Source: JBGPOS01 sp041488155 (GTDB taxonomy: Bacteria > Chloroflexota > Dehalococcoidia > Tepidiformales > Tepidiformaceae). Taken from it: 5,755 bases of DNA. The stretch spans positions 1-5,755 of the forward strand of contig JBGPOS010000127.1 in NCBI GenBank assembly GCA_041488155.1. The letters are read 5' to 3'. The notes beneath the pieces are model-generated. The model saw only the letters and a program-made list of their open reading frames with translations. It was not told where the DNA came from and ran no database searches. The translations under genes and the position numbers were made by a program. How positions within the stretch are numbered: the first letter of the stretch is position 1; each line of letters opens with the position of its first letter. Shown piece by piece: positions 5,403-5,755 of the stretch.

Positions 5403-5755
5403 CTACCAGACGCTCATCCCGCCGTCGACGCCCAGGACCTGCCCGGTGACGTAGCGGGCGGCGTCTGAGGCCAGGAACGCGACGGCCCCTGCGAGGTCCT
5501 GGGGCTCGCCGGCGCGGCCGAGCGGGATGCGTGACAGCAGGGCCTGGCGGCGACCCGGCGCGGCGACCATTGGGGCGTTCATGTCGGTGGGGAAGTACCC
5601 GGGTGACAGGGCGTTGACGCGGATGTTGTGGGGCGCCCACTGGCGCGCCAGCTCACGCGTCAGTTGTTCGACGGCACCTTTGGACGCGGTGTAGGCGGCG
5701 ACTCCCGGCCCGGTGCCGGCGCGCCGACCCAGGATCGACGACTGCAGGATCATCC
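5403..5755 (-). CDS. Short-chain dehydrogenase/reductase, C-terminal part
   Basis: This is a minus-strand gene whose 5' end lies beyond base 5755. The ATG at 5753 is internal, because the NAD(P)-binding Rossmann N terminus (TGxxxGIG) is missing and must be encoded outside the window. The visible 116 residues carry the classical SDR catalytic elements. Residues are counted from that Met: Ser6 in LQSSILG, Tyr21 and Lys25 in YTASK (codons 5691-5693 and 5679-5681), then NIRVNALSPGYFPTDM, the LASDAARYVTGQ segment and the terminal VDGGMSVW. Ser-to-Tyr spacing is 15, about two residues longer than in FabG. The PGYFPTDM wording resembles gluconate 5-dehydrogenase-like and 3-oxoacyl-reductase-like SDRs, but the substrate is unassigned. 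It is transcribed towards the thiolase operon, so it is not part of that transcript, although an SDR acting on hydroxyacyl-CoA would fit the neighbourhood. Confidence 0.92.
   Translation of the reverse strand, partial: MILQSSILGRRAGTGPGVAAYTASKGAVEQLTRELARQWAPHNIRVNALSPGYFPTDMNAPMVAAPGRRQALLSRIPLGRAGEPQDLAGAVAFLASDAARYVTGQVLGVDGGMSVW

Noticed and set aside
5340..5420. Possible terminator between DUF35 B and the SDR gene
   Set aside because: The GC-rich inverted fragments here are short and lie inside coding sequence, with no T-run on either side.

Overview
This is a high-GC bacterial window (roughly two-thirds G+C by eye, GTG starts used, tightly packed genes). It looks chromosomal and metabolic. 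The protein families present (thiolase/DUF35 pairs, a carnitine-CoA-ligase-like AMP-forming ligase, an SDR) are common in Actinobacteria, including Acidimicrobiia and mycobacteria, and in some Proteobacteria. I lean towards an actinobacterium, but the sequence alone does not settle it. I see no RNA genes, CRISPR arrays, insertion sequences or phage genes.

Layout. Bases 1-5402 are a run of six plus-strand genes with gaps of only 11, 48, 2, 11 and 3 nt, so they probably form one operon that begins upstream of the window. The order is: thiolase A (3' part only), DUF35 protein A, an AMP-forming acyl-CoA ligase, an HMG-CoA-synthase-like protein, thiolase B, and DUF35 protein B. A minus-strand short-chain dehydrogenase (C-terminal part only) converges on the operon. 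Its stop codon directly abuts that of DUF35 protein B, with no intergenic base.

How the genes may work together. The ligase should activate a carboxylic acid to its CoA thioester. Thiolases, HMG-CoA-synthase-like proteins and DUF35 proteins are known to assemble into one complex in archaea, and related thiolase/DUF35 pairs act as retro-aldolases in actinobacterial steroid side-chain breakdown. The cluster is therefore most likely a catabolic, or less likely biosynthetic, acyl-CoA C-C bond cleaving or forming module. Its substrate cannot be read from the sequence.

The striking point is an asymmetry. Thiolase B and DUF35 B are canonical: thiolase Cys/His/Cys are intact and so is a four-Cys zinc ribbon. 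The other members appear degenerate at exactly the expected catalytic or metal sites. Thiolase A lacks the C-terminal Cys. DUF35 A has no cysteine at all. The HMG-CoA-synthase-like protein has His, Pro and Ser where the Glu, Cys and His catalytic triad should be. The ligase carries Arg at the usual catalytic Lys of motif A10. The cluster may be a repurposed version of the thiolase/HMG-CoA synthase/DUF35 complex in which one set of subunits has a structural or different chemical role.
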